A DNA stretch of 23,964 nucleotides from IMG/VR virus record IMGVR_UViG_3300008625_000073, positions 1 through 23,964 of that record; one strand, 5' to 3'. The first letter of the stretch is position 1, and each line of letters opens with the position of its first letter. The notes below the pieces were generated by a model that had not been told where the DNA came from, did not search any database, and worked only from the letters and a program-made list of their open reading frames with translations. This DNA is from a virus. Of the stretch, positions 8,611-14,961 are shown piece by piece. The translations under genes and the position numbers were made by a program.

Positions 8611-8880
8611 CTAAACCCACCTTGACCCGACAGGTTCAATGTTGCGGCCCTGAGCCTTCGCTTCAGCAACCACTTTTGCTTCGCGTTCGTTCATCGTGAG
8701 GTCTTGCTCGTCGGCAGGCAAAGTGCTGCGATGCCCGCGGCCCATGTCAAACTTGACTCCAGCCAGTTTCTTGCGCCACGCCCAAAGTTCGTTGAGTTCC
8801 AGACGCGTCTTCGGCCCCTGATGGGCCTCAACGTATCTTGCGAACTCATTGAACGACGCATCGGGCGGCAAAACCGCCAC
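8611..8880 (-). CDS. Small conserved-looking hypothetical protein
   Basis: An 89-aa protein, helical and charged, with an aromatic patch (ELNELWAWRKKL). No domain is recognised. It starts with GTG three nt after the upstream gene's stop and ends immediately before the portal start, so it is certainly part of the packaging/portal transcript. It may be a minor head protein or packaging accessory; that is positional inference only. Confidence 0.7.
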   Translation of the reverse strand: MAVLPPDASFNEFARYVEAHQGPKTRLELNELWAWRKKLAGVKFDMGRGHRSTLPADEQDLTMNEREAKVVAEAKAQGRNIEPVGSRWV

Positions 8881-8882
8881 CG

Positions 8883-9149
8883 CTACGGCTGCTTGTGAGC
8901 AGGCTCGACCTTGCCGCTGAGACCATGCTGGTTCTCGGGGGTGGATCGAACCTTCACAGCGGCACCCTTGTCGCCACCGCCGTCAGAACCCGTGGTATCG
9001 CCACCGATGCGCACGGTCGGCTTCTGCGACCCCGTTTCGGTCACACGGTTCGCAGCGACACTGCCGCCACGATCCAACTTGTTGTTGCGACCCTTGGAAC
9101 CGTCAACGGTCTGAGTGCCACTGGTATGCGACACAAACTTGGTTGCCAT
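8883..9149 (-). CDS. Small hydrophilic Gly/Ser/Thr-rich protein
   Basis: An 88-aa protein beginning MATKFVSHTSGTQTVDGSKG and rich in Gly, Ser, Thr, Asp and Lys, with little predicted structure. The open frame extends upstream to 9455, but the internal ATG at 9149 is chosen because GGAG stands 10 nt before it and the upstream extension overlaps the terminase nuclease coding region. No domain is recognised. Disordered proteins at this site may be head decoration or packaging accessories, but the function is unknown. Confidence 0.7.
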   Translation of the reverse strand: MATKFVSHTSGTQTVDGSKGRNNKLDRGGSVAANRVTETGSQKPTVRIGGDTTGSDGGGDKGAAVKVRSTPENQHGLSGKVEPAHKQP

Positions 9150-9198
9150 CAGAAAATATCTCCGTGGTTGATAATGGGAAAGAACCGATAAGTCCTCA

Positions 9199-9888
9199 TC
9201 AGGAAGGACGAGGTGTCCCACTTGCCGTCCCACGGACAGCATTAGCCCCGATTTGAAACGGATTTTCGCCGTGAGAGTCCGCCTGGCGGCGAAACCAGTC
9301 GACAGTCCAATAGTCGTCCACCTCGACAGCAAACTCGGGTGCATGCGCATACTTGCGCATCTGATTCGCCAAAGCCAAAGCCATGACACGATCATCAAAC
9401 GGCGACCCAGACATCGACCCCCGCTCATTGCGCACAAACGTACGCAACTCGGCAACCGTGTGCTTATCGCGCAACACCAACTCGTCGTTCTTCAACGCAG
9501 TAGCCAAATCGTCAATCATCAACGGCTTAGACGTACGAGTCGTCTTCCACCCATACTCCTGCGTGACCCTATCCGACACCTTGTTCAACGACCGTTTACG
9601 AAAAAGGCGAGGATACCCCAGTTGACGCAACACAGTCAACGTCGTCAAACCATGATTGTTCGACTCGACACAACACAACGCATCCCGATACCACAACCCG
9701 ACATTGAACACCTCCTGAGCCAACTCGTCAGGCGGAATATGCCCATGCCACACCGCCGCCTGCACCCCAGACGACACAGACAACACCTGGATGCACGAAT
9801 AATCGCCATGCCCCAACCCCTCAGCAGTATCAACCCCCAACACGTACGCTTCCTGGGGTTGCGGCCTCTCCCACACAACGAAACTCAC
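9199..9888 (-). CDS. Terminase large subunit, nuclease domain (separate gene)
   Basis: A 229-aa protein that is only the RNase-H-like nuclease half of a large terminase. All three acidic sites are present: D20 in YVLGVDTAEGLGHGDY, E75 in CCVESNNHG, and D165/D166 in FDDRVMALALA. The GWKTT...KPLMIDDL section typical of the family is intact. The start is placed at GTG 9888, where GTGA overlaps the stop of the ATPase gene and GGAG lies eight nt upstream; an upstream GTG at 9930 is possible but would begin inside conserved ATPase sequence. The nuclease cuts concatemeric DNA to initiate and end packaging. The normal fused protein is about 450-550 aa, and here the two halves add up to about 520. Confidence 0.9.
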   Translation of the reverse strand: MSFVVWERPQPQEAYVLGVDTAEGLGHGDYSCIQVLSVSSGVQAAVWHGHIPPDELAQEVFNVGLWYRDALCCVESNNHGLTTLTVLRQLGYPRLFRKRSLNKVSDRVTQEYGWKTTRTSKPLMIDDLATALKNDELVLRDKHTVAELRTFVRNERGSMSGSPFDDRVMALALANQMRKYAHAPEFAVEVDDYWTVDWFRRQADSHGENPFQIGANAVRGTASGTPRPS

Positions 9889-10772
9889 TGCCGAAACTCC
9901 AACACCCGTGGCTGCAAAGCATGCAGCCACCCCTCATCGCCACTGACACAACCCCGCAACAACACATCCAACACATCCAAATCAAACACAGGGTTCCCAG
10001 AACGAACAAACGCCTCCTCCGCAGTCGTCGGATACTCCTGAGCCAACTGCCAAGGCAACATCGACTGACACTTTTCCTCATACCAGGCATCGCCACGATC
10101 CTCCGTAGCAGACCACGGAAAAAACATAGGTTCAAACCTATTGGCACCAGTTTCCGCACCAGTCCACAACTGGTGAAAAAAGTTTCCGCTGCCATTCGCC
10201 GTGCTGAGACCAATGATGCGGCCACCCACATCGGCAACAGGCTCAATCGAAGCCCACGCCTCCTCGGGATTCGGTAGAAACGCCCACTCGTCCACAACAA
10301 TCAGCGTCGCAGACTCGCCACGGGCAGGATCAGACGCAGACGGCATCGACGTAATCATCGAACCATTCTCAAACGACATGCGTTGCTGATGCTCCACCAA
10401 CGAATCAGGCCCCCTCGCCACCATCCACTTCGGCAAATGCTTGAACCCGTACTTCGTTTTCCTCAACAACAACACAGCCTCACGCTCAGTGCGGCTGAGA
10501 TCAATAATGTTTTGATCATCACGAAAAAACGCCAACCAAAACTGGTGCGCAGCCACCAACGTCGTCCAACCAATCTGACGAGCCTTCAACGTCAAACTGT
10601 AACGATTCGCCGCCCACTGACGCAACGCCTCATCCTGAGCATCACGCAACTTGAACAACACACGGCCACGCGCAGGGTGCGCAATACACCAATACTTCTC
10701 CAAAAAATATTTCTCATCATCACGGCAACGACGCCATTCGGCCTCCTGCCGCAACTCCTGCAACCGCGACAA
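9885..10772 (-). CDS. Terminase large subunit, ATPase domain (separate gene)
   Basis: The 295-aa protein is the packaging-motor half of a large terminase. It shows a Walker A-like KARQIGWTT (residues 63-71), Walker B LIVVDE (157-162) and the coupling motif LSTANG (189-194). It ends at LEFRQ, just where the linker to the nuclease normally continues, and the next gene supplies that domain in the -1 frame. The start is TTG immediately after the previous stop codon and lacks a strong SD; the start is therefore less certain than the product. The protein hydrolyses ATP to pump DNA through the portal. The Walker residues are intact, so the gene does not look degraded. Confidence 0.9.
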   Translation of the reverse strand: MSRLQELRQEAEWRRCRDDEKYFLEKYWCIAHPARGRVLFKLRDAQDEALRQWAANRYSLTLKARQIGWTTLVAAHQFWLAFFRDDQNIIDLSRTEREAVLLLRKTKYGFKHLPKWMVARGPDSLVEHQQRMSFENGSMITSMPSASDPARGESATLIVVDEWAFLPNPEEAWASIEPVADVGGRIIGLSTANGSGNFFHQLWTGAETGANRFEPMFFPWSATEDRGDAWYEEKCQSMLPWQLAQEYPTTAEEAFVRSGNPVFDLDVLDVLLRGCVSGDEGWLHALQPRVLEFRQ

Positions 10773-11021
10773 CTACTCAACCAATCTCAAACGAGGCTGC
10801 CACTCGTTGCGCCACACCGACGGAGGATGATTCGCCTCAACCAGGCCCCGCTCCGCCACCGAAGCGTACGGGCGGATCACAAACTGGCAAGGATCCTCCT
10901 CCAACCACAACTCGTCCTCCTCAGCCGTAGACGGCAACCCGTCATGCGTCGCACACACAGGAGGACTACACCAACTTTTCTTTATCCCCTCAGCCAACCA
11001 CTCATCAAACGACTCAGCCAC
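10773..11021 (-). CDS. Small actinophage-type hypothetical protein next to terminase
   Basis: The 82-aa acidic protein reads FDEWLAEGIKKSWCSPPVC, then ATHDG, and later EEDPCQFVIRPY. This arrangement (Trp-Cys...Cys..His-Asp, later DPC) resembles small proteins common in actinobacteriophages. C18, C23, H26 and C45 could bind a metal. GTG start; its SD lies in the end of the small membrane-protein gene upstream. Function unknown. The family resemblance is from memory and supports an actinobacterial host. Confidence 0.75.
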   Translation of the reverse strand: MAESFDEWLAEGIKKSWCSPPVCATHDGLPSTAEEDELWLEEDPCQFVIRPYASVAERGLVEANHPPSVWRNEWQPRLRLVE

Positions 11022-11025
11022 AACA

Positions 11026-11139
11026 TCACCTTCCCAAAGTCAACCCATCAGCAGCCCTGTCCAGAGCCTCATGGATAGCGTACACGACCACAGCGAACAC
11101 CGCAGCGACAACAACGGCAAACAAAACCCTACTTGCCAA
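11026..11139 (-). CDS. 37-aa single-span membrane protein
   Basis: A short frame reads (TTG start) MASRVLFAVVVAAVFAVVVY, continuing AIHEALDRAADGLTLGR. It has one clear transmembrane segment over roughly residues 4-20 and a charged C-terminus. GGTGGAG lies five nt before the TTG. It overlaps the end of the 46-aa gene by 11 nt and ends five nt before the GTG of the next gene, so it fills what would otherwise be an empty gap. No family is recognised. The start codon is the weakest part; the hydrophobic frame itself is convincing. Confidence 0.6.
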   Translation of the reverse strand: MASRVLFAVVVAAVFAVVVYAIHEALDRAADGLTLGR

Positions 11140-11269
11140 CCAAACTCCACCAAGCAGGCTTCACACCCAACGCAGCAAACTCGGCACGCTCCAACACGCG
11201 GCGCTGCACGCCAGCATCAAGCCGTGCCTTGTTGCGGGCCTTACGCCGCCTCTTCTCACCCCTGGTCAC
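11129..11269 (-). CDS. 46-aa basic protein
   Basis: From GTG 11269 the product reads MTRGEKRRRKARNKARLDAG and ends KPAWWSLVGK. It is strongly basic and helical at the N-terminus, suggesting nucleic-acid binding. The GTG is chosen over the longer open frame because AAGGAGG sits eight nt upstream and the longer frame runs into the 526-aa gene. The start lies three nt after the TAG of that gene. Function is unknown. Confidence 0.65.
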   Translation of the reverse strand: MTRGEKRRRKARNKARLDAGVQRRVLERAEFAALGVKPAWWSLVGK

Positions 11270-11271
11270 AA

Positions 11272-12852
11272 CTAACCCCTCCTTTGAGTTTCCAACAAAG
11301 CCGCCTCCAACAAACCTGCCTGGGATGCCGTAAACGCCTGAGGCGGCACCGCATACGGAGGGGTCCAACCAGGGGCGGGATTGCTTCCAAGCCACTTATT
11401 TGTTAGCAGCCACCTCATAAAGTCGTCCGTCGACTGGTTCGCGGCCTGGCCCGACCGAGGCAAAGAATGCACGCCAGGTCCAAATACTGCTTCAGGCATA
11501 GAGGAACTTGACCGTACCGTATTCGCAGCAATGGTCGCAGGATTCAACAACACTTCGCTTTCACCAATGGCACCAGCGGCGCGGGCGTCAAAAGAGGTCA
11601 GTATGTCCTTGCGGGGATTGACAACCATTTCCAAAATGTCGTGTTGCCGCTGCTGTGCCCAAGGCAGATGACTCGCTGGAGTCAACAAAGAACCCGTAGG
11701 AGGAGTCGTTGACGCCGACGGGCCAATAGGACTATTTCGCACCTGCGTCCGCAACAGCGGCATTGTCGAACCGACACCGACCGCATCGACCGACCTGACA
11801 ACAATCTCCTGCAAATCGTTTGCAACAAGGTGCGCCACACGCTCGATATGCGCTGGCTCCGACAGCCTGTTCGCACCCGCCTCCTTCAAATAGTGATTTA
11901 TCCCAGAAGAAGGGCGCCCCGAGCCACCCTCCGTTGGACCCCTGTTCCAAACGTCGTCGATGCTCTTATTGGGATTGATCCGCTCAGACAGTTGGCCAGG
12001 CCGAACCGTTCGAAGCCCCAAAACATCCCTTGTCCTAATCGTGTTATTTCCAAAGTTCTGCGGAGAAGTAACACCGTCAACCACTATGTCAGCGTATTGC
12101 TGATATACGTCAGGATCGGGACGCCCACTCCGCATGTCGTCAAGAAACGCCTTGACATCAACCGCCTCATCTTGCAACGAATAAAACCTGCCAGGATCCA
12201 TCAACTGTCCCGACGAGATGCCCTCATTCACAGCGGCACGCCCCAACGCTGCCGAACCACGCTGGCCAAGACGAATCAAAGCACGAAGACCAAAGTTGAG
12301 CGGATCAATAGGATTCATCCTAAAAGCAGCATCCACAATCGCCGACATGGACCCGTAGTCAGAAGTTGGACCTTTGTCCATCGTATGCCGCATAAGAAAA
12401 TCTTCATCCGTAACCCGATTACCCTCATCCCCCGATGAAAGAAAAGCAAGAGCAACCGCCTGACCAATAGAACGATCCTGGGCCGTGTCGTACGCCTCAC
12501 GCCAACGCCGCCCATTGAACCAATCGCCCCAGTTGACCCCCTCAGCCTCCGACATAGAAGCGTACGTCATAGCGGCCGACAACGGCTCCCGTATAAACTC
12601 ACGCCCTGGCGTATCAACCGCATGCGTCAACGCCGTCAAGAAACCCAACGAAGGTTCAACACTACCGCCCTGGGGTTCCCTATACGCCGTCGGATCAACC
12701 CGCGGCGCAGTCTCTTGCGCCGACAACAACGGCGCATCCAAAGACCCCACCTCAGGATTACGGTCACCAACCTCCAACACTCGGCGACGAGGCTGCAGCG
12801 AACGAACACCAACCGACGAATCCAACCCAGGATGAAAGGCACGAACCCCCAT
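11272..12852 (-). CDS. Large hypothetical protein, possible internal virion protein
   Basis: A 526-aa protein with no recognised domain. Residues 70-220 are helical and contain GREFIREPLSAAMTYASMSE and DAAFRMNPIDPLNFGLRALI, the kind of "DPLNF" amphipathic context seen in large internal/ejection proteins. The C-terminal third is low in charge and rich in Pro, Ser and Thr. ATG overlaps the TAA of the 376-aa gene (TAATG). It lies between TerS and TerL, an unusual place for structural genes. An ejected or virion-associated role is inference. Its G/T-rich coding strand agrees with its neighbours, so there is no sign of recent transfer. Confidence 0.75.
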   Translation of the reverse strand: MGVRAFHPGLDSSVGVRSLQPRRRVLEVGDRNPEVGSLDAPLLSAQETAPRVDPTAYREPQGGSVEPSLGFLTALTHAVDTPGREFIREPLSAAMTYASMSEAEGVNWGDWFNGRRWREAYDTAQDRSIGQAVALAFLSSGDEGNRVTDEDFLMRHTMDKGPTSDYGSMSAIVDAAFRMNPIDPLNFGLRALIRLGQRGSAALGRAAVNEGISSGQLMDPGRFYSLQDEAVDVKAFLDDMRSGRPDPDVYQQYADIVVDGVTSPQNFGNNTIRTRDVLGLRTVRPGQLSERINPNKSIDDVWNRGPTEGGSGRPSSGINHYLKEAGANRLSEPAHIERVAHLVANDLQEIVVRSVDAVGVGSTMPLLRTQVRNSPIGPSASTTPPTGSLLTPASHLPWAQQRQHDILEMVVNPRKDILTSFDARAAGAIGESEVLLNPATIAANTVRSSSSMPEAVFGPGVHSLPRSGQAANQSTDDFMRWLLTNKWLGSNPAPGWTPPYAVPPQAFTASQAGLLEAALLETQRRG

Positions 12853-13982
12853 TACTGGTTACCCAACAACGACAAACCGCCACCAGCCATCAACGCAGGA
12901 CCAGCAAACCCACCCGTTCCCACAGTCAACAAACCAGCACCAACCAAAGCCGCAGCCAAAGCCAACTTGTGCTCCAACGGCATATCTCCCACACTACCAC
13001 CAAGCCTCCTCAACACATCACGCGCCTCCTCCAAACCACGCTGATTGATTCTCCTCTGCTCCTCCGACAACGGCGCACCAGGCTTATAATCCTCGCCACC
13101 GTCACGCCCATCCCCAGACCCCTCAGGGTGGACACGCCCCACCCTCGGCGGCTCACCACCCATGCGTACGACCAAATCTTTCAACAACGAATCAGGGGCA
13201 CTAAAACCAGGAGACCCAGCAGGCAACGACTGCCGCCGCAGAGAAGGCGGCGAAACAGGCAACTTACCCGCCTGCACACCAGGCGGACCAGGCGGCAACC
13301 GAACCGAATCAAACCCCTCCAACCCCGTCAACGAAGCCACAGCCCTCGACTCATTCACAGACGGACCCGACCCCAAAGGATCCGTCCAATGCTCCCGTAT
13401 CTCAGGATCCCAAGGAACAAACCTGCCAGACTCATTATCGTACTGCCAACCCCGACGATCAGCCTCAGCGTGAATCGCATCCCAAACATGATCCCCATAA
13501 TCGCTCTCCCGCAACGGAGTCCCATAACTAGCAATCAAATCCTGCATCACACGAGCATACAACTCCTCCACAGCGCCCTCAGTATCCACCAAACCAGGCG
13601 GAAACTCCTCAAACGCCCCAGGCGACCTTTCAGACGCAAGATTCAACTCCCTGGCAGCCAAAACAGCCTGCCTCTCCACAGCCTCCACAGCATCATCAAT
13701 ATCCACAACCTCGACAGAAAGAGCACCTCGAAAGATGGGAGAAACCTCCGACAACCCGCGAGACTCCCGCGTCACCAACTCCCCAGACACGGGATCCACA
13801 ACCAAATCCCACGGATTCCGCTCCGACTCCGCCGTACCCTCAGAAACATCCGCCGTACCCTCAGAAACAAAAGCATCAAACTCGTCAAAATCGAAACCCA
13901 TCCGCTCAACATCACCAGGATTCAAAACAACAGAACGATCACGACCACCACCAACCCCCACAACACCCTTACGACCAACCAT
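12852..13982 (-). CDS. Large acidic hypothetical protein with hydrophobic C-terminus
   Basis: The 376-aa protein begins MVGRKGVVGVGGGRDRSVVL. The middle is acidic and Pro-rich with a duplicated seven-residue unit (VSEGTAD/VSEGTAE). The C-terminus (about the last 40 residues) is a hydrophobic Ala/Gly/Leu segment, LALAAALVGAGLLTVGTGGF, that could insert in a membrane. ATG 13982 is chosen because it follows the TerS stop by four nt; the frame is open further upstream but would lie inside TerS. No family is recognised. With the next gene it may form an internal virion pair; that is conjecture. Confidence 0.7.
   Translation of the reverse strand: MVGRKGVVGVGGGRDRSVVLNPGDVERMGFDFDEFDAFVSEGTADVSEGTAESERNPWDLVVDPVSGELVTRESRGLSEVSPIFRGALSVEVVDIDDAVEAVERQAVLAARELNLASERSPGAFEEFPPGLVDTEGAVEELYARVMQDLIASYGTPLRESDYGDHVWDAIHAEADRRGWQYDNESGRFVPWDPEIREHWTDPLGSGPSVNESRAVASLTGLEGFDSVRLPPGPPGVQAGKLPVSPPSLRRQSLPAGSPGFSAPDSLLKDLVVRMGGEPPRVGRVHPEGSGDGRDGGEDYKPGAPLSEEQRRINQRGLEEARDVLRRLGGSVGDMPLEHKLALAAALVGAGLLTVGTGGFAGPALMAGGGLSLLGNQ
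13828..13869. repeat. Perfect 21-bp tandem duplication inside the 376-aa gene
   Basis: A 21-bp unit (13828-13848) is repeated without a mismatch at 13849-13869. It encodes a seven-residue duplication, VSEGTAD then VSEGTAE, in frame. It looks like a recent slippage event in a flexible acidic region. Confidence 0.9.
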
Positions 13983-13986
13983 AGAC

Positions 13987-14445
13987 CTACCCACCAGAAC
14001 CCCCACGAACCTCAGCAACCAACCCCTCCAACTCAGCCGCCAACTCCTCATCAGACAACCCCGAAACCAAACGATCATCCTCAACAACCACATGACGCTT
14101 CGGAGTAAACTTCTCCACATACTGCAAATACAAAGAAGCAGCCTTCACATCCCCACCCGCAGCAGCCCGCCACAAAGACTCCACAACCGACTGAGTGCGC
14201 TCAGGATGCACATTCAAATCAGTAGCACGCCGATCCCACTCACGCACAAAACGCGGATCCCGCTTCCACTTCCGAACCGTCGAAGCCGCAACCCCATTCA
14301 ACTCAGCCCAATCCTTCTGAGTCGACGGCACACGACCCTCCCCATCCAACAACCAATCCAAAAACAACGCCCACTTCTCAGGCATCACCTCAACCCCCGA
14401 AACAGGATCCCTAGACCACCCCCTACCGCCACCAGACTGAATCAC
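13987..14445 (-). CDS. Terminase small subunit
   Basis: The 152-aa protein starts MIQSGGGRGWSRDPVSGVEV. Residues 40-72 (STQKDWAELNGVAASTVRKW, then KRDPRFVREWDRR) form a helix-turn-helix typical of phage small terminases. Residues 85-112 (VVESLWRAAAGGDVKAASLY) make the oligomerisation helices, and the C-terminus is acidic. GTG 14445 is chosen because GGAGG lies six nt upstream; the longer open frame has a non-conserved Cys/Gly-rich N-terminus covering repeats. TerS recognises the pac/cos site and loads TerL. As in many phages it is first in the late operon, next to the repeat-rich region that may contain that site. Confidence 0.88.
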   Translation of the reverse strand: MIQSGGGRGWSRDPVSGVEVMPEKWALFLDWLLDGEGRVPSTQKDWAELNGVAASTVRKWKRDPRFVREWDRRATDLNVHPERTQSVVESLWRAAAGGDVKAASLYLQYVEKFTPKRHVVVEDDRLVSGLSDEELAAELEGLVAEVRGGSGG

Positions 14446-14481
14446 ACAACACCTCCACATCAACACCCCCCATGTCCCAAA

Positions 14482-14516
14482 CCCACTTTGTACCAACCCA
14501 CTAGTACAAAAGTGGG
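14482..14516. repeat. Inverted repeat upstream of TerS
   Basis: CCCACTTTGTAC (14482-14493) faces GTACAAAAGTGGG (14504-14516) with a 10-nt spacer, perfect apart from one extra A. The right arm runs into a GTGGGACAC motif, and GTCCC at 14474 echoes it on the other side. It sits 37-71 nt before the TerS start and may be an operator or TerS-binding site. Confidence 0.75.
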
Positions 14517-14560
14517 ACACCGCAACCCGTAAAATAGGGAAAGGGAAAAAGAACGGTAAC

Positions 14561-14591
14561 GTGGCGAGCCCCCCAAAAGGGGTCTCGCCAC
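14561..14591 (-). terminator. Intrinsic terminator-like hairpin before the late operon
   Basis: GTGGCGAG (14561-14568) pairs with CTCGCCAC (14584-14591), extended by CCCC/GGGG around an AAAA loop. Read on the minus strand it is followed after seven nt by TTCTTTTT, so termination of leftward transcripts coming from the gp88-type gene is plausible. This would insulate the TerS operon. Confidence 0.6.
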
Positions 14592-14740
14592 AAGCGTACA
14601 GGGGGAGAAGCCCAAGAAACCCCCCACAAACCACCCCCGCGCCCAAACACCGCCCCGTTTGTACTACACCACCCCCCACCAGCCAAGTTACAAAAACTTG
14701 CACGCATCGGCCCTCAAGTAATAATACTTATGGGGAAGCG

Positions 14741-14752
14741 GGGGGTACCCCC
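14741..14752. repeat. 12-bp perfect palindrome GGGGGTACCCCC
   Basis: A self-complementary 12-mer, followed by a second inverted repeat CCCACC-AGG-GGTGGG (14750-14764). Both lie between the AT-rich palindrome at 14716-14729 and the AT-rich TAGATAATAT box, at the point where strand composition reverses. Confidence 0.8.
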
Positions 14753-14829
14753 ACCAGGGGTGGGTGCCTTGTGCCCGATAGAGTGTAGATAATATGCGTT
14801 ACCTGTACCGTTGCCGGGCCGCTGCACTC

Positions 14830-14871
14830 GTAACGGTAACGGTGCCGCCGACACGCCGACACGGCGACACG
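14830..14871. repeat. Iteron-like tandem repeats: 2 x GTAACG and 3 x 8 bp
   Basis: GTAACG occurs twice in tandem at 14830-14841. Seven nt on, CCGACACG (14848-14855), CCGACACG (14856-14863) and GCGACACG (14864-14871) follow head to tail with a single difference. The arrangement resembles initiator-protein iterons, although the units are short. Confidence 0.75.
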
Positions 14872-14961
14872 GCCTCGGCGGCCTGCACGCCCGTTGTGGT
14901 AGCGGTTCGGTGGGTGGGCTTGGTGCGCGTTGGGTGTACTGCTGGGGTGGGTTGAGGGTGG

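Larger units (their letters stand above)
14446..14961. other. Non-coding region with repeats and composition flip: candidate origin and/or packaging site
   Basis: No convincing gene is present in these 516 nt. From left to right it holds an inverted pair of the GTGGGACAC-type motif, a purine-rich tract (14531-14553), a GC-rich hairpin with a T-rich tail, an inverted repeat CAAGTT/AACTTG (14684-14700), the short AT-rich palindrome AAGTA-ATAA-TACTT, the 12-bp palindrome GGGGGTACCCCC, an AT-rich TAGATAATAT box (near 14787), two tandem GTAACG units and three tandem 8-bp units. The plus strand is extremely A/C-rich to its left and G/T-rich to its right. Location beside TerS suits a cos/pac site; the skew flip suits an origin. 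Both are inference. Confidence 0.6.

Noticed and set aside
8883-9455. Longer form of the 88-aa gene
   Set aside because: The first 100 codons run across the terminase nuclease gene in another frame; the internal ATG at 9149 has a good SD.
9870-9900. Programmed -1 frameshift joining the two terminase parts
   Set aside because: No X_XXY_YYZ slippery heptamer precedes the stop; independent initiation with GGAG and GTGA overlap explains it more simply. It is not formally excluded.
12969-14108. Long plus-strand Arg/Thr/Pro-rich ORF (379 codons)
   Set aside because: It is the complement of the 376-aa gene and TerS; it exists because their coding strand is G/T-rich and has few antisense stops. No SD and low-complexity composition.
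14446-14703. N-terminal extension of TerS
   Set aside because: It is Cys/Gly/Phe-rich, unlike small terminases, and covers inverted repeats and a hairpin. GTG 14445 has GGAGG at proper spacing.
14765-14800. Plus-strand promoter with TAGATAAT as -10
   Set aside because: A GATAAT box is present, but the nearest -35-like TTGTGC is only 13 nt away and no plus-strand gene follows, so it is reported only as part of the AT-rich origin candidate.
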